Shown here in pieces: positions 1 to 11,961 of a stretch of 64,000 bases of DNA. Within the stretch, counting starts at the first letter, position 1. Each line of letters begins with the position of its first letter. The notes beneath the pieces are model-generated. The model had not been told where the DNA came from. It ran no database searches and saw nothing but the letters and a program-made list of their open reading frames with translations. Made by a program: the position numbers and the translations under genes. The stretch is taken from contig CP136061.1 in the NCBI GenBank assembly GCA_032622095.1, positions 97,463,345-97,527,344 on the forward strand. Direction: 5' to 3'. The stretch comes from Siphonodentalium dalli. Its lineage: Eukaryota; Mollusca; Scaphopoda; Gadilida; Siphonodentaliidae.

Positions 1-20
1 TAACTCCTTGAGTGTATTGC

Positions 21-398
21 CCCTTCGAATGATGTCATAGCATGGGTACATGTAAGATAGTATAACACTATGACTATGTCTGTATCTGTTGTTGGTAAGA
101 TGTGAAAATATAAATTTCAGTTCATTCGTGTAGTAATTTCGTATATGTTCAACGCTCTTCATTCGTAAGAGTAATTACCAACTGGAAGTTGTACTATTTT
201 TGATAAACATCGGATTTGGTCATCAGACGATAAGCTGACAATATTTACGTATGGTCTAATTAGATTCATGCATAAATGTAAGGTAATTTTTGTTATGGTC
301 AAGTTTTTTGTTAAGACCATGTTCTAACATAGATCGATAAATAAGTTAAAGGTCATTATATTCCACAGTCAAATCTATTGGTGATCGAATTTGATAAC
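21..398. repeat. Dispersed repeat, copy 1
   Basis: Positions 21-170 and 331-398 reappear, diverged but colinear, at 1531-1672 and 1714-1780. The second copy lacks most of the 150 bases between the two blocks. No long reading frame spans it. It looks like a non-coding dispersed or locally duplicated repeat; I cannot assign a family. A third, shorter relative begins near 1431. Confidence 0.7.
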
Positions 399-839
399 TA
401 TTTTATTGGAACAACTAAGAGTATTATTTACGTGAGATCAATGAGTCCAATTATTATAAATAATAAATTGCAGGCATCGGTGGATACCCGATTTCCACAT
501 TTAGTGATCACGTGATAAACTGATAAAATGTCCAAGTGACGTACTATATTGAGCAAAAAAAAATGAGTTGACCTTCGGCTTCGTCCCGATTGGTTACTGA
601 GCTGACACCGGGGATAAATTGACCAATGGCTGCTATTGTATCCTTTTGACAGATATGCGTGCGCAGACTCGTTTGATGTTCGCTATCGCATTACTATGTT
701 TTAATAGCCGAGCCTTCACTTCTCGTCTGACTCTCTTACCGGCAAGACCTGTCTACACAGTACTTCTCCGGCAGACTATTCATCCACTGATAGGCCTACA
801 TACAGGTATGCCCTAAATAATGGACTGCTTAACCACAGC

Positions 840-1389
840 AGAATTACATTTTTTTGCTCATTTGCTCATTTTTTTGCTCATTTGCTCATTTTTTTGCTCA
901 TTTTCTTGCTCATTTGCTCATTTTTATTGCTCATTTGCTCATTTTCTTGCTCATTTGCTCATTTTCTTGCTCATTTGCTCATTTTTTTGCTCATTTGCTC
1001 ATTGTTATTGCTCATTTGCTCATTTTCTTGCTCATTTGCTCATTTTTTTGCTCATTTGCTCATTTTTTTGCTCATTTGCTCATTTTTATTGCTCATTTGC
1101 TCATTTTCTTGCTCATTTACTCATTTTCTTGCTCATTTGCTCATTTTTTTGCTCATTTGCTCATTTTTTTGCTCATTTGCTCATTTTCTTGCTCATTTGC
1201 TCATTTTCTTGCTCATTTGCTCATTTTCTTGCTCATTTGCTCATTTTCTTGCTCATTTGCTCATTTTTTTTGCTCATTTGCTCATTTTTATTGCTCATTT
1301 GCTCATTTTCTTGCTCATTTGCTCATTTTCTTGCTCATTTGCTCATTTTTTTGCTCATTTGCTCATTTTTTTGCTCATTTGCTCATTGA
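840..1389. repeat. Minisatellite, 20-21 bp unit, about 27 copies
   Basis: The core GCTCATTTGCTCATTTT is repeated head to tail, with small changes in the T-rich spacer (TTTTT, TTTCTT, TTTATT) that make units of 20 or 21 bp. The plus strand is stop-free in all three frames, so three overlapping apparent proteins of about 190 residues rich in Phe, Leu, Ile, Cys and His arise. The period is not a multiple of three and no codon constraint is visible, so I regard these frames as by-products of the repeat. Confidence 0.92.
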
Positions 1390-1430
1390 TTGGTGCATAC
1401 TCAAGAGTCATAGACCTAACATCCAATGTA

Positions 1431-1780
1431 CGTTAATGGTGTCATAGCGTGGGTACATAGAAGACTGTATAACACTATGCCTATGTCCGTATCTGTTGTC
1501 ACACCGTGAGTGGATTGTCCGCCTTTAATGATGTCATAGCGTGTGTACATGCAAGACAGTATAATACTATGATTATGTCTGTAGCTGTTGTTGGTAAGAT
1601 GTGAAATATAAATTTCAAGGTTCAATTCATTCGTGTAGTAATTTCGTATATGTTCAACGCTCTTCATTCGTGCGCTTGTATTTTTAACATTCATTCATAA
1701 TGAGTGTCCCTTTAGATCGATAAATAAGTTAAAGGTCATTACATTCCACAGTCAAATCTATTGGTGATCGAATTTGATGC
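1431..1780. repeat. Dispersed repeat, copies 2 and 3
   Basis: Positions 1531-1672 match 21-170, and 1714-1780 match 331-398, with scattered substitutions. A partial third relative at 1431-1500 shares the GTCATAGCGTGGGTACAT region. The 20 bp minisatellite therefore lies between direct copies of one repeat family. Confidence 0.7.
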
Positions 1781-2640
1781 TGGTATTATCACGTTGGTCT
1801 GTGATTGAGTGTACAAAATCTCTTGTCAAGTGAACACCTGCAGATTATCTATTTTTCTAAACATGGAACATGTCTGAACCTATCATTGGTACAATAGCAG
1901 TGATATAATGTTACATCATCGGTGCTACCTGTAGTTTCGGTATATGATCGTAAGTGTGACTGGAGTGATAAGGGGTTATTACGTAATGTTGTTATAACAA
2001 TGTCATCAAAGCAATTTCTATAATTGAGTGTCTCACGACCTGACGTAATATGTATGCATGTTTTGGCTAACTAATTATCGTGTGAATGACACAGTTTATC
2101 AACCTTAATTGATACTAACTCGTTTGTTCAGACATTAAATCGATATGTTTTCTGAATAGCATATAACTGTGACCGAGGAAATAATATAATTCATTTGGTA
2201 AAGCAAAGGTGTGAAAGACACATTGTTACCACCAATGTCGCGTGTGATTGCGTGTACAGCGAATATGACAATTCATTCTGGAGGGTTCTAATTTCACATT
2301 ACAATTTTCGACCGTTAGTCTCAATACTTCCAATAATTCACGATAATACACACCTGTCATATGGGATAGAGAGAGTGTAAAGAATAAACGCTCTTTATTA
2401 TTTATGTAAAAGTAATAGTGTCTATTTTCAGGTATGACAATTATATGAACTGCGTCCGATAAAACACTGGAATGTATGCATTCATATCGATGGTCACAAT
2501 GTCCAATAAAGCTATTTTCTAAACATCGATTAATAATTTCATGAAAAATATTTGAACAAAAAAAAAATAACGAAAGATATTACACGCAAATAATTTAACA
2601 TTCGACATTTTAATATCGAGATTATCAGAAACCGAAAACT
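1781..2640. other. AT-rich non-coding stretch, nothing recognised
   Basis: No reading frame longer than about 60 codons, no terminal repeats and no tandem structure that I can recognise. Confidence 0.5.
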
Positions 2641-2860
2641 CGTTATAAATTTTTTATTTAAACTTTTTTTGGAGAAATAATTTTGAGGGTTTTGATAATT
2701 TGGAAGTTTGGAAATTTTGGGGTTTTGATAATTTGGAAGTTTGGAAATTTTTAAATTTTTTGGAAAAAATAATTTTTGGAAAAAATAAATTTTTGAAGTT
2801 TTGAATTTTTTTTTGGGTTTTGTTATTTTGGGAATATTTTAGTACAACCAATTTTAGACC
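2641..2860. repeat. Low-complexity T-rich repeats
   Basis: Irregular repeats of words such as TTTGGAAGTTTGG, TTTTGATAATTT and TTTTTGGAAAAAATAA. The apparent Lys/Phe-rich minus-strand frame is a composition effect. Confidence 0.75.
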
Positions 2861-3445
2861 CCCAAATATTCTATTTTTAGATGTGACGGTAACGAGGCCC
2901 TCTATCTTCTAATACGCAATAAGAAGCCAAGCCAAAAAAATGGACAACACATGCATAAACTATGCACATACCAACCCAGTGAATGACGCCGTTATTTGCT
3001 ACCGAAACGGCCCTTTGTGGTAATTTTTTTGTTTAAATGCGTCCTGTAAACAATATTTGTGTCTCTGGACGTCCTATCATTTGTCTGCACAATTTATCCG
3101 TATACCGCGTGTGGTGCAATGCCATCTGATTGGCAGAAGGTTGATTGGGGCTCCTCGTATCTAGATGATGCCAGGCCCGCCTACATGGTGAGTGACAGTG
3201 CAAGGGCCGCTTATCTGGCGAGTGACGGCGCTTTATACAAAGCGTCCATGCTTCCGTCACACAAAGCAATGGATGATACAGAGCTTTATCAATCATAATA
3301 TATTTTACTCGTAACATCTTACGACCACTCGTACTGAGCGGGATTTTAACTGCTGTAAGGGCTTTGCCCTCCCTGTACTGGGATATAGTCTAGTACGTAT
3401 ACTGTGACTTGCACAACCTACGGTCGAATATTTTCGATATATACA
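2861..3445. other. Intergenic stretch with an unassigned short open frame
   Basis: Positions 3059-3298 are open on the plus strand (79 codons from a GTG) and contain internal near-repeats (AYMVSDSARA and AYLASDGALY). I recognise no domain, and there is no ATG or clear splice-site context. An old transposon or exon fragment is possible but not supported. Confidence 0.3.
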
Positions 3446-3610
3446 TGTTATCGCTGCAGTGAATTGATCTGGAGCGAAGTATCACGTCTCGTTGAATAGG
3501 TCAGACCGCTGGATAAAACGAGCCGCCGCAGGCGTCGAGTTTGATCCAGCGATCTGATCTCTTCAACGAGACGTGATGGGAAGCCAGATCAATTCACTGC
3601 AGCGATAACA
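3446..3610. mobile_element. Palindromic MITE-like element, about 165 bp
   Basis: The left arm TGTTATCGCTGCAGTGAATT pairs with the right arm ending AATTCACTGCAGCGATAACA. A second inner pair is ATCACGTCTCGTTGAA with TTCAACGAGACGTGAT. Both inverted segments are nearly perfect around a GC-rich centre containing CCGCCGCAGG. It encodes nothing and would fold into a long hairpin. The superfamily cannot be assigned because no target duplication is clear. Confidence 0.8.
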
Positions 3611-4122
3611 GGTTTATTAAATGACATGCTTTTTATTTAAAAAGCACAATTTCTCTCATTAATTATGAAATGAAAGCAATTGCACACGCTCGCTAGTATC
3701 AAAAATAAAGAAAGAACTGTCCTGCTTTTTCCGGTCATGCGCAATATGCGAGATAGAGAAGGGTGGTATGACATCCGATCAAACTGTAGCTGATCAGATG
3801 GTCGGGAAATGATCACTTTACTATAGTGGTATTAGGGAATGAAAAGCGATAGTCATTAAATAAAAGTAGATATCAGCTGCCGAGTCGGCATTATAAGTAC
3901 ACACCTGCGTTTTATTCATTCACCCTGTTGTCTTGAAAATAAGCTCATTTTGAATTTATTTCTAAAACACGAAAAAAGCCCATCAAACTCCATTCAGGGT
4001 TTATCTCCCTTGATGACTCGATAAGACCGCTGCCATCCGGGATATTTTACCCACATTTTAATATATATATATACTAAACAGCAACACGTTGTCCTTAGCA
4101 ACCACACATAATATCGAACAAA
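3611..4122. other. Non-coding stretch, nothing recognised
   Basis: AT-rich with ordinary composition. No terminal repeats, tandem repeats or convincing reading frame seen. Confidence 0.5.
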
Positions 4123-4441
4123 TGGTCCTACTAAAATTCGACCGCACCGGGCCGATCGTACCCGTCCGCCCCCCGATGGTACCGTCCCGATGGGTCCGCG
4201 ATCGAGATGGTTCGGACACTATCGTGCAGAATAGACCTGTATGTACCAATGTTCCAACCCCCCAAGTCGGTATCTCAAGCGGAATCGGCACTGTTATCCC
4301 TAACGACACAGACCGTCCCTCTTCTAGCTACCTGACCACGGAAAGGGACATAATATCATATCATACCGGTCGGGTACGGTCGGGTGCGATCGTGTGCGGT
4401 GCGGTCCGGTGTGGTCCGGTGCGGTCCGGTTTTAGTAGGAA
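4123..4441. mobile_element. GC-rich inverted-repeat element, about 320 bp
   Basis: It begins GGTCCTACTAAAATTCGACC and ends in its near reverse complement (GGTCCGGTTTTAGTAGGAAC). The ends lead into GC-rich arms of CCG/CGG-type words (CGGTCCGGTGTGG, CGGTCGGGTACGG). The contrast with the AT-rich surroundings and the inverted ends suggest a short non-autonomous DNA transposon. Two overlapping open frames on opposite strands (136 and 83 codons) are by-products of the GC-rich low-complexity sequence. Confidence 0.7.
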
Positions 4442-4781
4442 CGGAAAAAAGTGTGGGCATTTAGTTCCTAGTTTGGAGATTCACACAGGAACCAAATAAC
4501 GGTGATTTGGTTCTCAGATTATTTTGTCAACACAAAAGTCTAAAAGGATATGGACAACAACACACATGGCAAACAACAGTGAAGTCAAACATGTGGGTTA
4601 TGATTTGTTGTCATTTGGATGAGTAGCATGCGAACATTGTTCTCAAATAACATAGTAAATATTACTTTTGGCGGTCAGTTACGCCATTCTGGTTGGAAAA
4701 CTCCGCGCTAAATATAGAAAACCACAGACTTGTTCCCAGACGGAATCAGAACGGAGGTATGACTATAGTGTAAGAAGCCCC

Positions 4782-5120
4782 AATCGGCAGTATCTGAATC
4801 TGTATTACGCTCTATATGAACCTAAATCGATATACAAAATGTATAATGTGTTTTCGGTGTGGCCCACAACATAAAACGGAATAACCGGTATAAGTCCACC
4901 ATGATCTTTGTTCATAATCAAATAATATGAACAAGTATGCACAATTCAGCCTGTTCTCTTCAAAGAACTGATATATAACTTAATTCAAAAACCGTATCGG
5001 CATTATTTGAATCTGAGTATATAGCGCTCTATATGAACCAACATCGAATATACGCTCACTATAATGTGTATTCACTGTGGCCCGCGCCATGAAGCGGAAT
5101 AAAATGTTAAGTCCACAATG
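4782..5120. repeat. Diverged direct repeat pair, about 130 bp each
   Basis: Positions 4782-4905 and 4992-5120 share a colinear series of words: ATCGGCA..AT..GAATCTG, GCTCTATATGAACC, ATAATGTG, GTGGCCC, AAGTCCAC. This is an old local duplication. The rest of 4442-5480 shows nothing I recognise. Confidence 0.6.
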
Positions 5121-5487
5121 GGCTTACTGCAGAATGAAACAAGTCTAGTATAAACCTATTTGCACGAGGATATGTTAATTCATTGGTGAGAAGTTTTCAG
5201 GAATAAGGCTAACACCTTTATCGCAAGCTGTCAGCAAAGTCTAATTGAAGGTTCAAATGAGCCATGTCCGTTTACGGATGTCCCCGCTGCCGAGGGGCTT
5301 TGGTCGCATAAACTACCTTCCCCAGTATGGATTAGAAGAGGTTGGCGTATGGTTGAATCACGACATTGACACACATCGGGACAGATTGTCAACCTTGATA
5401 TGAGTTTAGAGACACTGTAGTGTGTCATTCCGATCATTACATGGCTATTTCGACAAGCAATGCTGATTCAGTCGCACACTTGTGAAT

Positions 5488-6190
5488 CTAGTAATACATT
5501 ATTGGTCGCACTGAGCTAGTAATACATTATTGGTCGCACTGAGCTAGTAATACATTATTGGTCGCACTGAGCTAGTAGTACATTATTGGTCGCACTGAGC
5601 TAGTAGTACATTATTTGTCGCACTGAGCTAGTAATACATTATTGGTCGCACTGAGCTAGTAATACATTATTGGTCGCACTGAGCTGGTAATACATTATTG
5701 GTCGCACTGAGCTAGTAGTACATTATTGGTCGCACTGAGCTAGTAGTACAGTATTGGTCGCACTGAGCTAGTAATACATTATTGGTCGCACTGAGCTAGT
5801 AATACATTATTGGTCGCACTGAGCTAGTAATACATTATTGGTCGCACTGAGCTAGTAGTACATTATTGGTCGCACTGAGCTAGTAGTACATTATTGGTCG
5901 CACTGAGCTAGTAATACATTATTGGTCGCACTGAGCTAGTAGTACAGTATTGGTCGCACTGAGCTAGTAGTACATTATTGGTCGCACTGAGCTAGTAGTA
6001 CATTATTGGTCGCACTGAGCTAGTAATACATTATTGGTCGCACTGAGCTAGTAATACATTATTGGTCGCACTGAGCTAGTAGTACATTATTGGTCGCACT
6101 GAGCTAGTAATACATTATTGGTCGCACTGAGCTAGTAATACATTATTGGTCGCACTGAGCTAGTAATACATTATTGGTCGCACTGAGCTA
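5488..6190. repeat. 28 bp minisatellite, about 25 copies
   Basis: The unit begins CTAGTAATACATTATTGGTC and ends GCACTGAG. The array has almost no length variation. The main variation is one A/G position (TAGTAATAC or TAGTAGTAC), plus rare changes (CATTATTTG, CAGTATTGG, CTGGTAATAC). The G-type units occur in short runs, which suggests block duplication of several units at a time. Confidence 0.95.
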
Positions 6191-6694
6191 ACGCATCCTC
6201 CAATTCTCATATATCGATTACGAGAACCTGATAGAGGAAACAAAATATCCGTCAAGATGAAAGTAAAGAGTATAAGGCTAGTTGATACATGTACCGTAAC
6301 CCTGTCTATACTAAATGGATTCTCCTACTCGGTTATAGTAGAATACATTGGAACGGCCTACTGTTCAGTTGGATGGGTGTTCAGGCAGTAAAATCAGACG
6401 AAAGCCATACATAATACATAAAATATAATACAAAAACAGAATGATTCATATTCATTGAAGGGAAATGTTCAGATAAAAAGTTCAACAAACGACCTATGTG
6501 AACTTATTATCTGAACATTTCTTACAAGAGCTGTTCATTTAGTATTTAGTATTGAAAGGGTTAATATCGATGTCACACTGCTATATATACGACAAGTTAA
6601 AGTTGTTCAATTAAATTATTGCCCTTCAATGTCATTATATTATAATAAACTTAAATACGTGTATTCTGATTTCTTGATCGTAGTTGCCTTTTTG
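6191..6694. other. Non-coding stretch with a short hairpin
   Basis: Mostly featureless. A short inverted repeat at 6462-6484 and 6499-6521 (GAAATGTTCAGATAA paired with TTATCTGAACATTTC) could form a stem of about 20 bp with a small loop. I see no U tract or other terminator context. Confidence 0.5.
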
Positions 6695-7515
6695 TCTAAT
6701 ATATATTTTGGGACTTCTGTGTGTTAGCTATGGCCGGGAAAACGGCTGGACCGATTGAGCTCAAACTTCCAATCTAAGGTTAACAATACACGGGCAGTGT
6801 TTACCGCCGTTTTGGAGAAGCTCCGATCACCCCTTCTCCACACCCCGTCACCAAAATGACCGTCCTTTGCACTGTTGGGGTTAATCGCGTTGATAGTTAA
6901 AGAGCGTTCGTATACACAGTGTCGTTGATAAAGAGCGTATGCGTGTAGTGGGATTATTATGTCTGGGGCCAGACGTGAGTGTGATTTTTATGTCTGTCTT
7001 CGTACTTAGGGGTTCCAAGGAACGGGGGAGATTTTCATCGGGTAAGTTTTTCCGCCCGAGGTGATCTTCACCTTGACACGGGTACTTTCGTTGGGTAAGT
7101 TTTTCCACCCGAGGTGATCTTCAACTTGAAACGGGTACCCACAAACGTACCTCTTTTAGGGACGGGTACCATCACGGGACGGTACCATAATTTATCTTGA
7201 TTAAAAAGGCAGAATTAACTCAAATTAAATAAAAAAATTAACGGATTTCGACGAAATTTGATACATAGGGATACTTTTGTCGGGGGAGTGTTTTCGACGG
7301 GTCAAATCGTGACCCCGACCTGACCTTGACATTCAGCATGGTCAATTCAAGGTCAAATCGGGTAAAACGGACGGATTTCGACGAAAGTTTATACCTAGGG
7401 ATACTTTTGTCCGGGGAGTGTTTTGGACAGGTCAAATCGTTAGCCCGACCTGACCTTGACCTGCAAAATGGTCAGTTCAAGGTCAAAGCCCGGACGAAGT
7501 CGGGTCACCTGCTAG
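6695..7515 (+). mobile_element. Non-autonomous Helitron-like element
   Basis: The 5' end TCTAATATATATTTTGGGAC resembles the canonical Helitron start (TCTATACTA). The 3' end has a hairpin (CCCGGACGAAGTCGGG) about 10 bp before CTAG followed by T, as expected for insertion between A and T. The 5' flanking base is G rather than A, so the left end may be a few bases off. It contains an approximately 131 bp tandem duplication (7241 and 7372). No Rep/helicase protein is encoded. The 3' terminus matches the element at 57871-58603. Confidence 0.75.
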
Positions 7516-7588
7516 TGTAATATATTTTCCCAGGTGCCCAGACGAGTGTCTAATCCTTTTACTCGGTTTCCATTAATATGGTAGAGAA

Positions 7589-8706
7589 TGGCTGCGGACC
7601 CACGTACCACTGTAGCGATGTCATAGTAGGTGTGACAATTTATTATGGTGGAGTTTGGTGACAAAATGGTCGTCATAATTAATATGCCATAGCAAGCTAT
7701 GTCGCCCTCTGAAAATTCGCACAATGAGTATACCAAGCTCTACCAGCGACGGTCGACATCTCAAGGATGTATCTACATGTGAATGTCTTGCCGCTGTTGA
7801 TCTTCACTCAACTCGCATTGTTATATTTTGCATGCTAACACGCAAGTCCACTTGATAACTTAATGAATAACCCATTTCTGTCTTCATCCATGATTGTTCT
7901 TATTAATGAAATTAATATAAGTAGATAAACATGCATGCATGATATGACAGTCAATGAGGAATTGCCACCAGGCCATGGTCAAACACAATTATGGACGATC
8001 TATCGTGCAATTATATACATCGTAGCGAATACAATTTAGCAAAACGTAATGAGTAGAGATCAATCTTGGTGAAACGAAATCGGTTAATTGGTCCAGTCGA
8101 CTCATTGTGCGTGCGGAAACTCAGCGGGCAACATGACTGGCTATGGCATATTAATTATGGCGAACAATTGGCTGCGGACACACGTACCACAGCAGCGATG
8201 GCACAGCAGGTGTGACAATTAATTATGGTGGAGTTTAGTGAAATTGGTCATCATAATTTATATGCCATAGCGAGCCATGTCTCCCGCTGCACATTCACAC
8301 AATGAGTCTTTTCCAGGCTCTACCAGCATCGAAATCGACATCTCAATGATTTATCTAACCGAATGTCTTGTCGCTGTTGATCGTTACTCAACACGCAGTG
8401 CTATGTTTTTAATGCTAACACACAAGTCCACTTGATAACTTAATGAATACCACCTTTCTGACAATACTCATGATTGTTCTTACTAAGAACAAATCACACG
8501 TGTAATTTATCAGCATATAAGTGAGTCAAACATTGCGATCAGTTATATGTAATTGTTATGTCGCGTTTTCACGCACGGTCGAATGATGATACGTTGTTGG
8601 TCCTTGTGGGCCTGGGTACGTTATGTATCGTAGAGAATACAATGTTGCAAAACGTAATAAGTAGAGATCAACCTTGGTGAAACGCAATGGGTTAATTGGT
8701 CAGTCG
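7589..8706. repeat. Tandem duplication, about 580 bp offset, two copies
   Basis: From TGGCTGCGGAC at 7589 and 8169, the two copies run colinearly through the shared blocks ATTATGGTGGAGTTT, TGCCATAGC, CACTTGATAACTTAATGAAT, CATGATTGTTCTTA, GCAAAACGTAAT and AGTAGAGATCAA. They have many substitutions and short indels. Each copy starts in a MITE-like segment. Confidence 0.75.
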
Positions 8707-8902
8707 ACTCACTGTGTGAATATGCGGCGGGCGGCATGGCTCGCTATGGCATATAAATCATGATGACCAATTGTCACTAAACTCCACCATAATTAATTGT
8801 CAAACCTACTACGCCATCGCTACTGTCATACGTGTGTCCGCAGCCAATTGTTCGCCATAATGAATATGCCATAGCCAGTCATGTTGCCAGCTGAGTTTCC
8901 GC
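8113..8902. repeat. Large inverted repeat, arms about 195 bp
   Basis: 8113-8308 is the reverse complement of 8706-8902 with about ten percent differences; both carry GCGGAAACTCAGC, CTATGGCATAT, GAACAATTGGCTGCGGAC and GGTGGAGTTTAGTG. Each arm is itself nearly palindromic at its ends (TGACTGGCTATGGCATAT and ATATGCCATAGCGAGCCA), so the arms look like two copies of one MITE in opposite orientation. A third, half copy lies at about 7589-7730. Confidence 0.75.
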
Positions 8903-9730
8903 CTTAAATGTTTTTATTGCATAGTAAGTTTTTGAATTCGGATTCATTTATGTTATTGAAGCCAATGAATAAACTTTCGCGAGGCACGCCATCAAATTAT
9001 AGTAACTTGAACACCAAACTCATTGTTAATGTTGATGCGCATTAACTCACATTATTAAATGACGACGCAATTCTAACGTATCTGTGTCGTTATCATATCG
9101 CTATATATGCATGATTAAGTTATATCGTGTTGCGTTCATGCACCTGTGTGCACATGATTAAACCATTGATGTATGTATTAAATGGCTGGCAAGGGTGAAT
9201 GGCTGCGCTGAACTGATGTGATCAAAATGTTCCACCCTCACAGTATTTTCGGTACCTATCAGCTGGATATTTGAAAGTCCTGATGCCAGTGGTTTACTGA
9301 TGTTTAGCCAAATTTACCTTCGAAATAAACCGGCTATATTTAAATCGGTAGGTTTACGTCGAAGTACGGTTGCCTTACTCTTCTATAGCAGACTTCAAGC
9401 GTAAAGTACCGCTCATCTAAAATCACCGAAATGACGACAATTAAAAGTCACGATTGTGATAGTAACCTGGTTTAGTCCATAGGAAGCATTATATTTGTTC
9501 TGAATCCACACGACTTGCCAACTGAAAGCAATTATTTAATGTGAAAATATATTTGTTTTCACCACGATTACATAATTTCCGAGAAAACCAACGTTTTGAC
9601 CACTCGACTTTAGTAACATTTCCGGTCTTCTCTGAGCGTAAACGAATACAAATCAAAAGAGTTATTCCTAGTTACACGAAAAGTATGTGCGCAATTTAAC
9701 GCCTGTTAGATTATAATACATAATCTTCTA
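8903..9730. other. Non-coding stretch, nothing recognised
   Basis: AT-rich; no reading frame, terminal repeats or tandem structure that I can support. Confidence 0.5.
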
Positions 9731-9756
9731 TCTATACTATATATTTTGAGACTTCG

Positions 9757-9798
<42 letters not shown>

Positions 9799-10815
9799 AT
9801 AGAATCCAGAACGCGTGTACATATTGAGCTCAAACTTCCTATGTAAGTGTCAAATCCCACCGACACGACCGTGGTCGTGGTTTAGGGAAGCTCAGAGCAC
9901 CCGTTCTCCATTCTCAAATCACCGCAAAGGCACGGCGTGGGTTAATCGAGTGATTATTTAATGAGCGTTTGTTTTTGACGCATCTCTATAAAGAGCGTCT
10001 GTTTCACATTCAACGTTATTAGCATCTGCATAGTTATACGGGAACGCAAACGTTATCGCTCGAAATTTATTCCCTGCGAGCACGGATGGCGCGCTTTGTT
10101 TTTACAGTATATACCTTTGGTATATACCGAAATCATCCCAGATAATCACGAATATAGCATCAGATTTCTCCCCATATATACCGTTATAAAGCTACTGGAA
10201 TCTGCCAATCTACTATTAATATGTGTGTATATATGTGGGTACTTCATAGAATCGAAAACGCGTGTAGGAACGGGCATCCCCACGGCAATGTCGGCAAATA
10301 TATATGAGTGTGTCCTTTATAGACTCGAACCGATTGAGCTCAAACTTGCTAAATATTTACTGGGAAATTCCAGGGAATGCCGATTGAGCTCAAACTTGCT
10401 ACCTACGGGAAGTGTCATATATATGTGTGTGTCCTTTATAGACTCGAACCGATTGAGCTCAAACTTGTTAAATACGGGAAGTGTCATGGACGGGTTCATT
10501 GAAAAACAAAACAAAATCGGGTAAAATTGAAAAACAAAATTAAAAAGGCACAATTAACTCCTTGAAAAACCAAAAAAATCGGGTAAAATTTAAAAACAAA
10601 AAATTCAATTAAAAAATTAAAAAAGCACAATTAACTCATTGAAAAACAAAATAATTAACTCATTGAAAAACAAAAAATTAAATTAAAATTGTCATGTTTC
10701 TGACTATTGCCGAAATTTGGTGCAAATGCAGCACAAGTGTCTCGGAACCTGTTGCAATTGCTTTTTCGAACAAAGCCATGGGACGAATGCCGCCAGTGGC
10801 GGGCTAACCTGCTAG
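9731..10815 (+). mobile_element. Non-autonomous Helitron A
   Basis: It starts TCTATACTATATATTTTGAG directly after an A and ends with the hairpin GCCGCCAGTGGCGGGC, then TAACCTGCTAG, followed by T. These are the Helitron hallmarks. Near the 5' end is a TG microsatellite (about 9760-9792). Inside are repeated words CGATTGAGCTCAAACTTGCT and AT-rich AAAAACAAAA blocks. It encodes no Rep/helicase, so it would depend on an autonomous partner elsewhere. Confidence 0.88.
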
Positions 10816-11939
10816 TACTATATATTTTGAGACTTCGTATATATGTGTGTATATATATGTGTGTGTGTACTTCATAGAATCCAAAACGCGTGTACAGATT
10901 GAGCTCAAACTTCCTATGTAAGTGTCAAATACCACCGACACGACCGTGGTCGCGGTTTAGGGAAGCTCAGAGCACCCGTTCTCCAATCTCAAATCACCGC
11001 AAAGGCACGGCGTGGGTTAATCAAGTGATTATTTAATGAGCGTTTGTTTTTGACGCATCTCTATAAAGAGCGTCTGTTTGCCATTCAACGTTATTTGCAT
11101 CTGCAGAGAGATATACGGAACATACATTAAATTTAAAAAACATTTGTTTCTGACCAACCCTGCGAGCACGGATGGCGCGCTTTGTTTTTACAGTATATAC
11201 TTATATACCGAAATCATCCCAGATAATCACGAATATAGCATCATATTTCTCCCCAGATATACCGTTATAAAGCTACTGGAATCTGCCAATCTACGGGAAA
11301 TTCCAGGGAATGCCGATTGAGCTCAAACTTGCTACCCACGGGAAGTGTCATATATATGAGTGTGTCCTTTATAGACTCGAACCGATTGAGCTCAAACTTG
11401 CTAAATAAGAAAATAGCCCCCCAAGCCGTAAATATCAACAACAACGATATTACTAAATACACGTTTTCGGCAATGTGAGAGTTTTCGGGGAGCCGTGATG
11501 CCAACAACAACGACCCGAAGCCCTGAATGCCAACAACAGATTCAATGCAATGTTATCTATTATGCAGAGAGATTTCACGACATTACGACGGGTACGGCAG
11601 ACTCAAAATATTATGCAGACAGATTTCCAGACGGGAAGCGTTTGTTTTAAATTCAATGCAATGTTATCGTAGAGAGATTTCACGAAACAAAGAATGCGTT
11701 GTCTGTCGTTCCTAGGGGGATTTCTACGGGTAAATTTTTCCGCCAGAAACAAAAAAATTAATTAAAACAATTTACAATTTAATTAAAACAATTTAAAATT
11801 AAAAAAAATTAACAATAAAAAAACAATTCAGAAACAAAATATATTAAATTTAAAAAACATTAAATTCATATTCAAAAATGTCATGTTTCTGAAACAAAGC
11901 CATGGGACGAATGCCGCCAGTGGCGGGCTAACCTGCTAG
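10816..11939 (+). mobile_element. Non-autonomous Helitron B, fused to the end of A
   Basis: It begins TACTATATATTTTGAGAC immediately after the CTAG of the preceding copy, lacking only the first few bases of the canonical end. It ends with the same GCCGCCAGTGGCGGGC hairpin and CTAG|T. The interior is very close to 9731-10815 and to 58604-59622. No spacer separates it from A. Confidence 0.88.
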
Positions 11940-11961
11940 TAATATATATTTTGAGAACTCC

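Noticed and set aside
840-1447. Three overlapping proteins of about 185-197 residues on the plus strand
   Set aside because: They are readings of one 20-21 bp minisatellite in three frames. The repeat length is not a multiple of three and nothing suggests selection on codons.
4058-4499. Overlapping open frames of 136 and 83 codons on opposite strands
   Set aside because: They coincide with a GC-rich inverted-repeat element with low-complexity CGG words; no domain and no conserved start.
6462-6521. Bacterial-type terminator
   Set aside because: The hairpin is AT-rich without a following T run, and the context is a eukaryotic non-coding stretch.
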